Of a stretch of DNA of 64,000 nt, positions 8,364 through 21,354 are shown one piece after another; position 1 is the stretch's first letter, and each line of letters begins with the position of its first letter. Location of the stretch: NCBI RefSeq assembly GCF_004378855.1, contig NZ_RYYL01000007.1, positions 49,398 to 113,397 on the forward strand, read 5' to 3'. The notes beneath the pieces were generated by a model. It did not search any database, was not told the DNA's origin, and saw nothing but the letters and a program-made list of their open reading frames with translations. Position numbers and translations under genes: made by a program. Origin of the DNA: Campylobacter sp. US33a (GTDB taxonomy: Bacteria > Campylobacterota > Campylobacteria > Campylobacterales > Campylobacteraceae).

Positions 8364-8963
8364 ATGAAAAAATCAATTACAATCATAGGCGGCAGTATCG
8401 CAGGACTTAGTGCGGCTTTATTTTTTGCTTCGGCTAAAAATAATGAGCTTGATTTTGATATCACTATTTTTGATGATGGTAAGGCTGATTTGAAAGCGGC
8501 TGCAATTTATAATGTGCCATTTTTCCCAAAAGGCGCTCAAGCAAGCGAAATTTATGCGCATATCAAAGAGCAAATCGCTTCTATGCTAGAGGTTAAGTAT
8601 ATAGACTCAACTGTGGTAAGCATCAGTGGAGAAAAAGGAGATTTTACCATAACCGATGAGCAAGGTTTGGGTGTGAAGTCAGATTATATCATCGTTGCAA
8701 CGGGTGCGAGTCAATGTAATATTAAAGGGCTTGAAAATTTTGTTATACCTCATACTTTAATGCCAAAACCAAATAAAATTTGCTTAAGATGTGGCGAAAG
8801 ACAAATGGTTAAAGAGGGAATTTATGCTGCAGGGCTTGTTTCTGGCGTGACAACTATGGTTGCTTGCGCTATGGGAAGTGCTAATGAAGCTGCTTGTGCG
8901 ATTTTAAGTGATATAAAAGGCACGCTAAGCGTGTATCATGATACTCCAAGCACAAGATCTTAA
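8364..8963 (+). CDS. Small FAD/NAD(P)-binding oxidoreductase, thioredoxin-reductase-like
   Basis: The 199-residue protein has an N-terminal dinucleotide-binding fold (TIIGGSIAGLSAALF, GxxxxG at 9-14), a middle region with YIIVATGAS (the ATG motif of the two-dinucleotide-binding flavoproteins) and a C-terminal GIYAAGLVSGVTTMVACAMGSANEAA FAD-binding strand. It is shorter than thioredoxin reductase (about 310 residues) and lacks the NADPH domain with the CxxC pair; CLRCGE at 141-146 is its only such pair and lies elsewhere. The role is unknown. The ATG has AAAAAGGTTTCAT before it. Convergent with thyX over a shared hairpin. Confidence 0.72.
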   Translation: MKKSITIIGGSIAGLSAALFFASAKNNELDFDITIFDDGKADLKAAAIYNVPFFPKGAQASEIYAHIKEQIASMLEVKYIDSTVVSISGEKGDFTITDEQGLGVKSDYIIVATGASQCNIKGLENFVIPHTLMPKPNKICLRCGERQMVKEGIYAAGLVSGVTTMVACAMGSANEAACAILSDIKGTLSVYHDTPSTRS

Positions 8964-8965
8964 AT

Positions 8966-8990
8966 TAAAGCAAGAGCAAATCTTGCTTTA
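8966..8990. terminator. Bidirectional terminator between the flavoprotein gene and thyX
   Basis: A perfect 10-bp stem (TAAAGCAAGA / TCTTGCTTTA) with a GCAAA loop lies between the convergent genes and overlaps the thyX stop codon. A-rich and T-rich flanks allow termination in both directions. Confidence 0.7.
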
Positions 8991-9608
8991 TTCTCCTTTA
9001 TACAAACAATGCTCAAAAATAAACTGATGATCTTGCGGTAAAACATTAAATAAAGCATTGGCTAAATTTCTAATCTCCCAAAGGGCTGATTTTGAACTTC
9101 TTAGAGAAATGAAATTTTGCAAACTTCTGGCATTAATTGTTAGTGTGAGTTCTGTTTTATAGCTTTCTGGTAAGCAGTATTTTGCTATATCTAAACTTAT
9201 GCTATCTTGTAAAATAAGGCGTAAATTTTCTAAGGCTTTAATGCTTGCATTATCTACTTTTTCATTTCCGGTTAAAACTAAATACCTTTTGGCATTTTCA
9301 AAGTCATTTTCTCTAAATTCGCTTTCATTGCGTAATTCTTTTAAAGTATATCTTGTGCTTTTTACACTTGGACTTGTATGGCGGTGTCTTGCTACTTCTT
9401 GTAAGCAAGCTCTTGAAATTCCTTGTATATAAAAAGTATAATTTAGATGTTCTAAGGTTGAAGCGTGTTTGAATTTATTCCCAACACGGTCAATTAATTC
9501 TTTGTCTTTTTCTCCGCCGCAATCGCCTTTATCAAAACTTTGCCAACAAGTTCTTGTCGCGTGTGAGCATACAGAAAGTGGAGTGTGGTTTAATAGTGTG
9601 ATTTTCAT
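8988..9608 (-). CDS. thyX: Flavin-dependent thymidylate synthase
   Basis: ThyX makes dTMP from dUMP using FAD, NADPH and methylene-tetrahydrofolate. The 206-residue protein carries the ThyX signature RHR-x7-S (R74, H75, R76, S84) in EVARHRHTSPSVKSTRY. The C-terminal LRSSKSALWEIRNLA segment is typical too. The ATG at 9608 has AAGGAAAAAT just before it. It is divergent from pyrG, an arrangement that puts two pyrimidine nucleotide genes back to back. Confidence 0.95.
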   Translation of the reverse strand: MKITLLNHTPLSVCSHATRTCWQSFDKGDCGGEKDKELIDRVGNKFKHASTLEHLNYTFYIQGISRACLQEVARHRHTSPSVKSTRYTLKELRNESEFRENDFENAKRYLVLTGNEKVDNASIKALENLRLILQDSISLDIAKYCLPESYKTELTLTINARSLQNFISLRSSKSALWEIRNLANALFNVLPQDHQFIFEHCLYKGE

Positions 9609-9677
9609 TTAATTTTTCCTTGCAAAAATAATCGAAATTTTACACCAATGTTTATAAAAATAAAATTTTATATTGGC

Positions 9678-9683
9678 TATAAT
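9678..9683 (+). promoter_or_regulatory. -10 box for pyrG
   Basis: GCTATAAT precedes pyrG by about 26 bases, with a T-rich stretch further upstream. It matches the extended Campylobacter -10 pattern. Confidence 0.5.
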
Positions 9684-9699
9684 TTCGAAAAAAATTTAA

Positions 9700-12907
<3,208 letters not shown>

Positions 12908-13729
12908 ATGTCAAAGCAAGATTTTGTGCTTAAAAAAACGACCCCGCAAAAATTTCTAAAAGTGCTTGAAATTCACTTGGCTGAGCATTGTAACTTACAC
13001 TGTTTTTCTTGTTCGCATTTTTCACAGCTTGCAAAAGAAGCTTATTATGATTTAAAAGAATTTGAGCAAGATATCAAAAGATTAAAAGTTTTAACAAAAG
13101 GCAACATAGAGCGCTTTCATTTGCTAGGCGGTGAGCCTTTGTTAAATCCTGATGTTTTAAAATATTTTGCTTTGCTTAGAGAAAATTTTACCCATTCTCA
13201 TATTTGGTTGATTACTAATGGTATTTTATTGCCAAAGCAAGATGAGAGTTTTTTTCAAACTTGTTCTAAGCTAAATATAGAACTTCATCCCACAAAATAT
13301 CCCATCGAGATTGATTGGCAAAGGGTTGATGAGCTTTGTAAGCGATATAAAGTAACTTTGAAATTTTACAATAATGCCAAAATAGAAAAAAATTCTATGA
13401 AATTTGTTTTGAATTTAGAAAAACAAAATGATATCTATGAAAGCTTTACTCGGTGTTTTATGTCGAATTTTTGTGTGCAGTTAAAAGAGGGTAAAATCTA
13501 TACTTGTAATATTTGCGCTAATATTGAGCATTTTAATGCTAAATTTAAAACTACTTTAATGCCAAGTGATGAGGATTGTATCGATATTTATAAGGCAAAA
13601 AATTATGAGGAAATTTTGGAATTTTTGGCCAAGCCAATCCCTTTTTGTACGTATTGTGATGTTAAAAATTGGAAGAGTATTGGCAAGTGGAAAAGATCTG
13701 AAAAAAGCATTAATGAATATTTAATTTAG
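12908..13729 (+). CDS. Radical SAM protein with C-terminal cysteine clusters
   Basis: The 273-residue protein has the radical-SAM cluster motif CxxxCxxC at C28, C32, C35 (EHCNLHCFSCSHF), followed by the GGEPLL motif near residue 79. The C-terminal half holds further cysteines (RCFMSNFC, YTCNIC near 182-204, and PFCTYC near 253-256). These resemble the auxiliary Fe-S cluster of SPASM/twitch proteins. Known relatives modify peptides, proteins or sugars, but I cannot name a substrate. The ATG immediately follows the recJ stop, so it is likely co-transcribed with pyrG-recJ. Its 3' side is a separate promoter for the asparaginase gene. Confidence 0.78.
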   Translation: MSKQDFVLKKTTPQKFLKVLEIHLAEHCNLHCFSCSHFSQLAKEAYYDLKEFEQDIKRLKVLTKGNIERFHLLGGEPLLNPDVLKYFALLRENFTHSHIWLITNGILLPKQDESFFQTCSKLNIELHPTKYPIEIDWQRVDELCKRYKVTLKFYNNAKIEKNSMKFVLNLEKQNDIYESFTRCFMSNFCVQLKEGKIYTCNICANIEHFNAKFKTTLMPSDEDCIDIYKAKNYEEILEFLAKPIPFCTYCDVKNWKSIGKWKRSEKSINEYLI

Positions 13730-13863
13730 GACAAAAAAACTACTAATTTACCATACTTCACACTGATTTTTTTATCAATTATTTTAATGAATTTAAGGAG
13801 AATTTTTGGAGTATAATGTTTTTAGGTTTCATTGCGAAACAAATTTGAAAAAAGGAGTATTAT

Positions 13864-14910
13864 ATGAAGAAATTATTGCTTTGTATAATGGTGTTTTTGT
13901 TTGTAGGAGCGAGCATGGCAGAGGCTAAGCCAAAAGTGGCTATTTTAGCAACAGGTGGGACAATTGCAGGATCGATTGATAGTGCGGTTGCAACGACTGG
14001 ATATACAGCAGGAGTAGTGGGCGTTGATGTTTTAATCAAAGCAGTGCCACAAATTAAAGATCTAGCTGATATTAGCGGACAACAAATCGCAAATATCGAT
14101 AGTTCCAATATGCGTGATGAAATTCAGCTCAAACTCGCAAAAGAGATTAACAAGCTTTTTGCAAGTGGGGTTGATGGAGTGGTGATCACTCACGGTACTG
14201 ATACTATGGAAGAGACTGCGTATTTTCTAAATTTAACCGTTAAAAGCGATAAACCTGTGGTTTTAGTGGGTGCAATGCGTCCTTCAACTGCTATGAGCGC
14301 AGATGGCCCTAAAAATCTTTATAATGCAGTTGCTCTAGCGGCAGATAAAAATGCAAAAGGCAAAGGCGTTATGGTTGCTATGAATGATAAAATTTTAAGT
14401 GCAAGAGGTGTTGTTAAAACTCATAGTTTAAATGTTGATGCTTTTTCTTCACCTGATTTTGGAGATTTGGGTTATATTGTAGATGGTAAAGTCTTTTTCT
14501 ATAACAATGTAGCCAAAGTTCACACTAAAAACACTCCTTTTGATGTAAGTAAATTAGATAAATTACCAAAAGTTGATATTCTTTATACTTATTCAAATGA
14601 TGGCAATGGCGTGGCTGCTAAAGCTTTGTTCGAAAATGGAACCAAAGGCATAGTAGTGGCTGGAAGTGGTGCAGGAAGCATACATGAAGATCAAAAAAAT
14701 GTTTTAAAAGAGCTTTTAAAGCAAGGACTTAGCGTTGCTGTGAGTTCTCGTGTAGTAGCAGGTCGTGTGGCAGTGAGTGAAACAGATCAAAAGCTTGGTT
14801 TTATTTCAGCTGAGGACTTAAATCCACAAAAAGCTAGAATTCTTTTAATGTTAGCACTCACCAAAACAAATGATGCTAAAAAAATTCAAGAATATTTTTT
14901 GAAATATTAA
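13864..14910 (+). CDS. ansA: L-asparaginase, type II, with signal peptide
   Basis: The enzyme hydrolyses L-asparagine to aspartate and ammonia. The 348-residue protein starts with a signal peptide (MKKLLLCIMVFLFVGASMAEA), which indicates periplasmic location. Catalytic threonines are T33 in ATGGTIAGS and T112 in HGTDTMEE; MRPSTAMSADGP follows. In Campylobacter a secreted asparaginase is strain-variable and lets cells use external asparagine. The start is supported by AAAAAAGGAGTAT directly upstream and a TATAAT at about 13811-13816. A hairpin follows the stop. Confidence 0.93.
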   Translation: MKKLLLCIMVFLFVGASMAEAKPKVAILATGGTIAGSIDSAVATTGYTAGVVGVDVLIKAVPQIKDLADISGQQIANIDSSNMRDEIQLKLAKEINKLFASGVDGVVITHGTDTMEETAYFLNLTVKSDKPVVLVGAMRPSTAMSADGPKNLYNAVALAADKNAKGKGVMVAMNDKILSARGVVKTHSLNVDAFSSPDFGDLGYIVDGKVFFYNNVAKVHTKNTPFDVSKLDKLPKVDILYTYSNDGNGVAAKALFENGTKGIVVAGSGAGSIHEDQKNVLKELLKQGLSVAVSSRVVAGRVAVSETDQKLGFISAEDLNPQKARILLMLALTKTNDAKKIQEYFLKY

Positions 14911-14911
14911 A

Positions 14912-14940
14912 AAAGAGGGGTTTATATAGCCCCTTTATTT
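14912..14940 (+). terminator. Terminator after the asparaginase gene
   Basis: AAAGAGGGG and CCCCTTTATTT can form an imperfect hairpin around TTTATATAG, with a T-rich end, starting right after the stop. Confidence 0.6.
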
Positions 14941-14941
14941 C

Positions 14942-14979
14942 ATCATTCTGAGCAACGCGAAGAATCTCTATATTAAACC
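14942..14979 (+). repeat. Short dispersed repeat, copy A
   Basis: ATCATTCTGAGCAACGCGAA and the following GAATCTCTATATTAAACCCC resemble the TGAGCxxxGCGAAxxATCTC family of short repeats seen scattered in many bacterial genomes. A second copy lies inverted at about 18213-18262, on the other side of the decayed autotransporter gene. Confidence 0.55.
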
Positions 14980-14980
14980 C

Positions 14981-17900
14981 CTAAAATTTCCAAAAACCTC
15001 TAAGCTTGATACTCACCCCTTCTCTTTTGCCTGTATAAGCTTTTAAAGCGGAGTATAATTCTAAATTTTGCATTAAATATTTAAAGCCTAATTCTGAAAT
15101 CAAAGAATCTCCTTGTAAATCAGGCTCTGCAATATTAAAATAATTTTGTGTATTAAAATCCATAATGCTTCCCTTAGCCTTGGCACTTAAGACATTTTCA
15201 TAAGCTAAACCTATGAAAGGATAAGCGTCCAAGAAAGTCTTAATCCGCTTTGAATTCTATGAGTATTTAAAGCATTATAATCAAATTTAGCATTATCGCT
15301 AGTATTAACCTCTCCGCCTTGTATATAATCATAAAAATATCTCACATAAAGATCCACTAAAATATTTTCTTTTAACTCTTTAATATAACCAAGTCCCAAA
15401 CTTGTCCCAAAATACGCAGAGCTAAGATCTAAGTCAAGATTGTAAATGCTAGTATTTACGCTAAATTCGTTTTTAATAACACCTGTTTTAAAATAACCTT
15501 GAGTGTATAAACCTTCTTGATTAAATAAATCATTTTTCTTTGCAAAATAACCCAAGCCTAAATACCTATGCTTGCCATTGCTAAACACAGAGCCTAAATA
15601 AGTATCATTAAAACTTGTGTATTCGCTAAAACCTGTTTCTATGAATAAAGAATTTTCCAAATTCCATTTTTCAAGTTCTTTTACATAACCAAATACAGAC
15701 GATAAGGTATTAATATCTATATAAGAACCTGTGTTGTATTTGATAAAACTTCCTTTAGTATTGGCAAAGAATCTTGTATCCGAATCAAGTCTGAAATGTT
15801 TTTCATCTGCTTGTATTGTGGAAGTGATTAAATCATCACTATGGATTAAGGTTGTATACATAGATAAAGTGCTTTCTAAAAAGCTTTTGGTTTGAGGATT
15901 AACATCTGTGTCAATGTCTGGAATTCACCATTTGGGATATTAATCACCAATTCTTCATCAATACCATCTTGATCCGTGTCTTTTACCATGATTTCATAGT
16001 CGCTTGAATTTAGAGTTTCTAAGCTATAAAAAGATCTTAAATTTCTCACACTGCCTTGTTCTTTTAAAGAGTCAAGTTGCTCTTGAGTGAAATTCTTTCC
16101 ATCAGGGCTACTAATGCCTTTTTCATTGGAAATTAAAATCAAATCTTGCCCACTAAAACTCTCTAAACCTTCTTTTATATTTACATAGAAGAGTGATATT
16201 GGTATTTGCACTCTCTTTTGCATTGCCAAATTCGCTATTATTTACATTGCTGTGAAGCTTCGTGGAATTTTCGCCTGTTATACTTATAAAGGCTTGGCCA
16301 TTTTTTAAATCATCAAGTATATTATCGTTGATGAAAAAATTTAAATTCTGAAAACCACCAAAATTTTTGGTTTTTACCAAAGAATGTGGATTTAGAGTGT
16401 TGCCAAGATAAGCTTTAGACATATCCTTAGCAAAGCCCTCATAAAGATTATTAAGATCTAAAATACTTCCATCTGTTTTTGTGACATTTTCGCCTATGGT
16501 TACGGTGTTATACTGACCATAGCCTTCATAGCCCGTAAAACTATCATCACTTGCGCTATAAGTGCATATCCTTACACCGAATATATCTGTGCCATCAAAT
16601 TTAGAATTTGAAATTTCAACGCTATTGTGCTCGTAGGGAGCATTAGAAAGATCACCGGCATTTGCTTCGTTATGAGAATATCTTACCGCCATTATTGATC
16701 CGCCAGAGATCTCGGAGTCTCTTACAATAAAAGAATTATTAGATGCTCCTTTTACATTTGGCTGAGAGCCTTGAGGTTCTTCATATGAGTAAATTGAAGT
16801 ATCAATATTTACAGCCATAAAGGCGCCAAATAAAGCAGAATCACCAATAATCTTTGAACCAATAATATTTACACTATTATTGTTTGATTCCACTCTACTT
16901 CTGCTACCACCAATTGCAAATGTAGAGTTTGCATTACCATCAGTATCACTCACATTTATTGTAGAGTTACTAATGTTTACACTATTATTATAAGATGCAT
17001 TTCCATATCTTACTGAGTATACTTAAAATGCGGTTGAATCCATCTCAATATTTAAAGTTGAATTATTTACCGCAACATTATTATTTTGAGATATGCTTTT
17101 ATTACCAGAATCTTGACCACCATATAAACCATAGTTTGCACCAAAACCTTCATATTTGAAGTTTACTATGCTGTTGTTTATTGTAAAAAGGTTATTTTTT
17201 GACCCATAATGACCTTTTTCTCCTGTATTGGCTACAGACCATGAATATGCTGCACCGATACATCTGCGTCTATTGCAGAATTGTTTATGATAACCTTGTT
17301 ATCATTTAACTTTGATACATAGTCCTTGTCATTATTTTGGATACCTAAATAAGTATACGCACCAAAGATTCCAAAACTATATGCAGTATCTGATTTTTGA
17401 ATAACAGCATTGTCAATTAAAACACTATTTCCACTGAGCGAGGTTTCCTTTTGAGCATCTGCTCCTACATTAGATGATCCTCCAGTTATTAATCCTGTTT
17501 TTAGCACACCAGCACTTCCAATATTGTTAATATTCTTTAAATTTCCTTTGATTATAACGGTATTGTTATCTATTACACCTGATGTGGAACTAGCCGCAGA
17601 GATCTCTCCACCATAGTTGTATAAAGAAAACTCATCTGCTGCAACTTCAATTGTCGTGTTATCTGCTAGATTAATTTCAAGAACATTGTTAGTTAATACA
17701 GCATCATTTACTTCAAAATTTTCCCCAGCATCTGCTGATGCAGCACGCATCACATTTACTTTCTTATCTTGTGTAAAATTTACAGTAACTTTTTGCCCAT
17801 CTATTTCTTTTTGGTTTGGTGTATATATGCCGACAGCATTGGTAAACTTAGATGCATAATTTTGTGTAGCAATATTTAAATCAATTAAAGCGGTTTCATT

Positions 17901-18142
17901 TGTAAATATTACTTCTTTTGAATTTTTTTCTGTGTTTTTTTATAAAAGGATTTTTTGTATTTTCATTTAAGCTTTGTTTGTTTTTGGTGTTAAGATTTTG
18001 TGAAGTGTTTTGATCTAAAAATTTTCTTTCTATTTCAATTTCGCTTTGCGAATAAAGACTTTGAGCAAGTATTAATGAGCTGGCGATAAAGGTAAAATTT
18101 CTCAATACCCCCCCCCGTGATTTTGTTTATATTTGTATCCAT
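14981..18142 (-). pseudogene. Decayed autotransporter adhesin with poly-G tract
   Basis: The reading frame is broken but the whole can be pieced together as one autotransporter of roughly 1,000 residues. It has a signal-peptide-like start (VLRNFTFIASSLILAQSLYSQ), a passenger rich in Asn/Ser beta-helix repeats (INNSxVNI, NNSVNISNSTI), and a C-terminal 12-strand-type beta barrel ending in the outer-membrane signature RGFWKF. It resembles the Cap family of Campylobacter autotransporters. Lesions seen: a G9 tract at 18108-18116 that puts the ATG at 18142 out of frame (G8 or G11 would join it); frameshifts near 17940, 17250, 16195, 15895 and 15225; and an in-frame TAA at 17023-17025. Besides phase variation, it is therefore truly degraded. 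Confidence 0.85.
18108..18116 (-). repeat. Poly-G (9) contingency tract
   Basis: Nine C on the plus strand, read as G9 near codon 10 of the decayed autotransporter. Slippage to 8 or 11 would fuse the ATG at 18142 to the signal-peptide frame; at 9 the frame stops early after about 35 residues. Confidence 0.85.
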
Positions 18143-18212
18143 AATTAAGCTTTCTTTGAAAATTTTTAAAATCGTGATTTTATCAAAATATTTAATAATA
18201 CACAAAATTGAT

Positions 18213-18262
18213 AAAACAAATGGGTAGAGATGTTTCGCTATGCTCAACATGACGAGGGGTTT
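18213..18262 (-). repeat. Short dispersed repeat, copy B (inverted relative to copy A)
   Basis: On the minus strand this reads GTCATGTTGAGCATAGCGAA followed by ACATCTCTACCC, matching the copy at 14942-14979 in pattern. Together with it, the element brackets the decayed autotransporter in inverted orientation. The rest of the 18143-18423 gap holds only AT-rich leader sequence for the next gene. Confidence 0.5.
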
Positions 18263-18423
18263 AATATAACAAAAAGGTGGCCCAGCATCCACTTTATCTT
18301 TTCATAACATAGCAAGCAGTAAGTTCAAATGTTAATTTTAATCAATGCAAAACACAAATTTTATTTATTTTAGCCCCATTTAATCAAGTTTTTTTTAAAA
18401 TTAAAATTTTTGAATTTTAAAGG

Positions 18424-19731
18424 ATGCAAATGACTTTACTAACTAATCCCATCATCATTAGTGTTGTGGTGATGACTTTACTTTGCTTGTTCCGTTTTAA
18501 TGTGCTTTTAAGCCTTTTGGTTGCAGCTTTAGTTGCTGGATTTTTGTCTGATTTTACCATGCTTCATACTATGGATGTTTTGATTGAGGGTATGAAGGGG
18601 AATTTAAAAACAGCCTTAAGTTATATCTTACTTGGTGCAATAGCTGCTGCGATTTCAAAAACGCATTTAACTGCTTATTTAATCAAGCTTGTAAGTCATC
18701 TCATTTCACATAAAAAATATTTACTTATTTTATCTTTGGCTTTACTTTCTTGTTTTTCTCAGAATTTAGTGCCTATCCATGTGGCTTTTGTGCCGATTTT
18801 AATTCCACCTTTGCTTGCTTTGTTTAACAAGCTTAAAATCGATCGTAGAGCTGTAGCTTGCGCTTTGACTTTTGGGCTTACAACGCCTTATATGATTTTA
18901 CCTTTGGGTTATGGTTTGATTTTTCAAAATTTACTTGTTGAAAATTTGGTAAAAAATGGCGTTTTAGTTGAGCTTAAAGATGTTACTAATACCATGTATT
19001 TTGCTGTTATTTGTATGCTTGTGGGGCTTTTTTTGGCGGTTTTTGTTTTTTATAGAAAACCAAGAGAATACAAAGAAACACAAATTGCAAATATGGATTT
19101 TGATAAACTGGCTATGACGCGCAAAGAATGGGCTGTTTTAGCTGGGCTTGTTTTAACCTTAGTGTGTCAAATCATCACTTTAAATTTACCACTTTCAGGA
19201 CTTTTGGGCTTTTTGCTAATGGTAATTTTGGGTGGAGTCGAGTATAAAAAAGTTAATTTTGTTTTTGATGATGGCATTAAAATGATGGGCTTTATAGCCT
19301 TTGTAATGCTTGTGGCTGCGGGTTATGGTGAGGTTTTAAATCAAAGCAAAGCTATGGATGTTTTGGTAAGCTCTGTTGTGCCTTGGATGGAGTATTCTAA
19401 ATTTTTAGCTATTTTTTTTATGCTTATTATAGGTCTTATCATTACTATGGGTATAGGAACTTCTTTTGGGACAATTCCTATCATTGCAACACTTTTTTGC
19501 CCTATTTGCTTACAACTTGGTTTTAATCCAGCTTTAATCATTTTTATTTTAGGCGTTGCAGGAGCTTTAGGAGATGCAGGAAGCCCAGCAAGCGAAACCA
19601 CTTTAGGTGTTAGTGTGGGTTTAAATGCTGATAATAACCACGATCATATTAAGGATACTTGTATTCCTACTTTTATTTTTTACAATGGTTCTTTACTCTT
19701 TGTGGGCTCATTGATTGCGCTGTTTTTATAA
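18424..19731 (+). CDS. Na+/H+ antiporter family membrane protein (YuiF/NhaC-like)
   Basis: The 435-residue protein is almost entirely membrane-embedded, with about eleven to twelve helices. It has the glycine-rich GIGTSFGTIPIIATLFCP segment near 340-355 and the motif GALGDAGSPASETTLG near 380-395 typical of the ion-transporter superfamily members annotated as Na+/H+ antiporter or YuiF-type amino-acid permease. Substrate is not decided by the sequence. The annotated ATG follows AAAGG. It converges with the cystine-type transporter, the two stops lying in one perfect palindrome. Confidence 0.75.
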   Translation: MQMTLLTNPIIISVVVMTLLCLFRFNVLLSLLVAALVAGFLSDFTMLHTMDVLIEGMKGNLKTALSYILLGAIAAAISKTHLTAYLIKLVSHLISHKKYLLILSLALLSCFSQNLVPIHVAFVPILIPPLLALFNKLKIDRRAVACALTFGLTTPYMILPLGYGLIFQNLLVENLVKNGVLVELKDVTNTMYFAVICMLVGLFLAVFVFYRKPREYKETQIANMDFDKLAMTRKEWAVLAGLVLTLVCQIITLNLPLSGLLGFLLMVILGGVEYKKVNFVFDDGIKMMGFIAFVMLVAAGYGEVLNQSKAMDVLVSSVVPWMEYSKFLAIFFMLIIGLIITMGIGTSFGTIPIIATLFCPICLQLGFNPALIIFILGVAGALGDAGSPASETTLGVSVGLNADNNHDHIKDTCIPTFIFYNGSLLFVGSLIALFL

Positions 19732-19752
19732 GTCTTAAATTTAAGACTTATA
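19727..19752. terminator. Perfect 26-bp palindrome forming a bidirectional terminator
   Basis: TATAAGTCTTAAA is followed at once by its exact complement. The palindrome contains the stop codons of both convergent genes (19729-19731 on plus, 19741-19743 on minus). Confidence 0.65.
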
Positions 19753-21120
19753 AATACTCATATCTAAGGTTTTTAAATTTTTAGCAGTGCAAAGGGCTGA
19801 AGTCATAGCTCCTGAAACATTGCTTGCGGTGCGTGCCATATCAATGATAGGGTCGATAGCTAAAATAAGACTTAGCATCACAAAATGATCCCCAAAACCA
19901 ATCCCACTTAGCATAATAGAAGCAGCCATAGTGGCACTTCCAGGCACTCCGGCAATTCCCAAAGAGCCTAAAATCGCTACTAGTACAACCATCAAGGCAA
20001 AACTAAGATCAATTTCCACTCCAAGCCCTAAAGCCACAAATACAGCAGCCATAGCAGGAAAATACCCCGCACAACCATTAAGTCCTGTTGTAGTACCTAT
20101 AGAAGCGACAAAATTCGCAACTGCGGAATTTACGCCGAATTTATTTTGCAAGGTTGAAACCGTTAAAGGCAAAGTGCCTAAAGAAGATCTTGAGCTAAAG
20201 GCAAAAAGCCAAACGCTAAAGGCTTTTCGTGCGTAAATTATAGGGTTTAAACCTTGTGAAAGAAGAAGTAAAAAATGCACCCCAAACATGATCAACATTG
20301 CTGTATAAATGAGTATGATGAAAATTCCTGCTGTTTTAATCGCTTCAAAGCCATTACTTAGTAAAACATTACTCATCATACAAACTACCGCATAAGGCAT
20401 AAAGCGTATAACAATGGCTGTCATACTCATCATCAAACCATAAAAAGCTAGGATAAAATTCTCAAAGCTTTTAAATACTTGTTCGTATTCTTCTTTTTTG
20501 GAAATTTTTTTCGCGCAAATTCCGATAAAAAAAGCAAAAATCACGATGGCAATGATATTTTCTTTATTCATTGCAGTAATGATATTGCTAGGGATTAATC
20601 CTAAAATAATGCTTGAAAAGCTTTGAATTTCTCTGATTTTGCTTGTATTTTCACTGTGAGTAAAAGCACTTCCTAAATCAAAATAAAAAGCCAAAGCAAC
20701 TCCCAAAGCTGCAGCAATGGCGGTGCTAAAAAGTATCCAAAAAAGACTAATGCTAAGCAGAGATGAAATTTTAATATTTTTATCAATTTCTATAATAACC
20801 TTCACAATACACACACTTACCAGTGGAATCACAAGCATTTTGATAAAGGCTACAAACACAGCACTAAAAAATGAAAGCCAATGTTTGACTTCATTATACC
20901 AAATGATATCTGTGTTTTTTTGCGGAAAATCAGCTAAAAATTGTAAAATAAAACCAAGACCAATACCTATAATAAGAGCTATAAGCATTCTTAATGAAAA
21001 ATTTATTTTATAATCTCTCATTTTTTTAAGAAAATAAAAGATAACAAAAATAATAGCTAAAACGACTAAAGTTTGGGGCTTAGAAATCATTAAAAAATGT
21101 CCGAAGAATGATTCATTCAT
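19741..21120 (-). CDS. tcyP: Sodium:dicarboxylate-type symporter, likely L-cystine transporter TcyP
   Basis: The 459-residue protein belongs to the DAACS family: about eight helices, re-entrant loops with FSSRSSLGTLPLT (the serine-rich motif) near 305-320, and the NGCAGYFPAMAAVF and GIAGVPGSATMAA segments. Its length and sequence are closest to the TcyP cystine subfamily rather than GltP/DctA. The location back to back with a Met/Cys leader and metY-metA supports a sulfur amino-acid role; that is inference. The ATG at 21120 has GAAAGGACTTTT before it. Confidence 0.75.
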   Translation of the reverse strand: MNESFFGHFLMISKPQTLVVLAIIFVIFYFLKKMRDYKINFSLRMLIALIIGIGLGFILQFLADFPQKNTDIIWYNEVKHWLSFFSAVFVAFIKMLVIPLVSVCIVKVIIEIDKNIKISSLLSISLFWILFSTAIAAALGVALAFYFDLGSAFTHSENTSKIREIQSFSSIILGLIPSNIITAMNKENIIAIVIFAFFIGICAKKISKKEEYEQVFKSFENFILAFYGLMMSMTAIVIRFMPYAVVCMMSNVLLSNGFEAIKTAGIFIILIYTAMLIMFGVHFLLLLSQGLNPIIYARKAFSVWLFAFSSRSSLGTLPLTVSTLQNKFGVNSAVANFVASIGTTTGLNGCAGYFPAMAAVFVALGLGVEIDLSFALMVVLVAILGSLGIAGVPGSATMAASIMLSGIGFGDHFVMLSLILAIDPIIDMARTASNVSGAMTSALCTAKNLKTLDMSIYKS

Positions 21121-21314
21121 AAAAGTCCTTTCAAGAAACTATAAATTAAGCAAAAAATATTTCAAATATTTTCTTTAAGCTTAAAAATTAGGATAATATC
21201 ATAACTTTGTTTAATTAAGATAAAAAAAGTATGATTTGTTTTTCAAATTTTCACACGAAAAATAATGCCTGAATTTTTCTTTATTTTTTAAGATTAAATT
21301 AATATTTACACAAG

Positions 21315-21320
21315 TATAAT
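21315..21320 (+). promoter_or_regulatory. -10 box for the metY leader transcript
   Basis: GTATAAT lies 35 bases before the leader ORF start, leaving a short 5' leader with an AAAAGGAGAAAA ribosome site. Confidence 0.55.
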
Positions 21321-21354
21321 CTGATTTAAGTTTAATTTTAGAAAAGGAGAAAAA

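Noticed and set aside
18035-18292. 85-codon frame across the G9 tract
   Set aside because: The upstream half is read from the short dispersed repeat. Only the part from ATG 18142 has sense, and it is the OFF frame of the autotransporter.
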